Source: Gammaproteobacteria bacterium (GTDB lineage Bacteria; Pseudomonadota; Gammaproteobacteria; Methylococcales; Methylomonadaceae). From it: a stretch of 54,926 bases of DNA. The notes below the pieces were generated by a model. That model worked only from the letters and a program-made list of their open reading frames with translations, was not told the DNA's origin and ran no database searches. Of this stretch, positions 54,809 through 54,926 are shown in pieces. The stretch lies in the NCBI GenBank assembly GCA_018830325.1, contig JAHJSQ010000067.1:1-54926 (forward strand), given 5' to 3'. The translations under genes and the position numbers were made by a program. Every line of letters begins with the position of its first letter. Within the stretch, counting starts at the first letter, position 1.

Positions 54809-54926
54809 ACACCCATTCTGGAGCAATCTGAACACCCATTCTGATTCAAGTTGAACACTGATTCTGGTTTCAAGCTGAACACTTTTCTGGATTTTCCAGA
54901 ATCGGTGTTCAAGTTGCCAGAATGAC
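54791..54926 (-). mobile_element. End of an IS21-like element with 23-bp terminal repeats
   Basis: Four head-to-tail 23-bp units begin at 54792, 54815, 54838 and 54861, each ATTCTG(G)-NNNCAA-NNTGAACAC; on the minus strand they read TGTTCA-NN-TTG-NNN-CAGAAT. An inverted copy follows at about 54895-54923 after the palindrome TTCTGG-ATTTT-CCAGAA. Multiple subterminal repeats of this TGTTCA type are found at ends of IS21-family elements. The transposase lies outside the window, so the family is tentative. The insertion point is after 54790. Confidence 0.65.

Noticed and set aside
54792-54883. CRISPR-like 23-bp tandem array
   Set aside because: Units are contiguous without spacers and have the TGTTCA form of insertion-sequence ends.

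Overview
The window reads as a gammaproteobacterial chromosome segment. A methanotroph or close relative (Methylococcales) is the most likely source. This rests on a standard gammaproteobacterial housekeeping core, PEP-CTERM proteins with tails of the VPLP(S/A)A(A/V)WLFG type, an exosortase E locus, and REP/RAYT debris. No methane oxidation gene lies in the window, so the assignment is inference.

Layout. Positions 1-760 hold the 3' wreck of a group II intron. Positions 761-2769 hold a compact exosortase E/CPBP protease gene (xrtE) and its 55-residue partner ending in a VPEID-CTERM-like tail; a sigma-54-like promoter and two hairpins frame the pair. Positions 3000-5550 are a graveyard of IS4-like, IS1380-like and RAYT remnants with REP-like palindromes and a possible integron attC site. 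Positions 5551-9275 carry small accessory genes (SEC-C protein, CopD-like, DUF488, a coiled-coil/YidB/LysM envelope-stress-like group, GGCT-like).

Positions 9431-35708 are housekeeping: a HAD phosphatase, rppH, an ilvD-argA-cpdA run, an SH3-domain protein, argD-argF, grxD, rnt, mlaA, an FMN reductase, a divergent class A PBP, carA and carB (separated by a repeat-filled gap), greA, yhbY, rlmE, ftsH, glmM, tpiA, secG and tRNA-Leu(GAG). folP, usually between ftsH and glmM, is absent.

Positions 35900-37524 are a decayed IS66 element. From 37741 an exopolysaccharide/PEP-CTERM region begins: a sigma-54-like promoter, a GEMM (c-di-GMP-I)-like riboswitch, two paralogous PEP-CTERM proteins, then an initiating undecaprenyl-phosphate sugar transferase, a second sigma-54-like promoter, outer-membrane export protein, beta-barrel protein, Wzz-like co-polymerase, tyrosine-kinase-like ATPase, WecG/TagA transferase, methyltransferase, a PA14/glycosidase-like protein, a Wzy-like polymerase, a Wzx-like flippase and a 2OG-Fe(II) oxygenase. 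The oxygenase is cut inside its iron-binding motif by the end of a transposable element carrying 23-bp repeats.

The most coherent new idea is regulatory. Both protein-sorting units (VPEID-CTERM and PEP-CTERM) and the EPS export operon are preceded by GG-N10-GC promoters with good flanking matches, and one also has a c-di-GMP-type leader. This suggests a shared RpoN/c-di-GMP surface programme.
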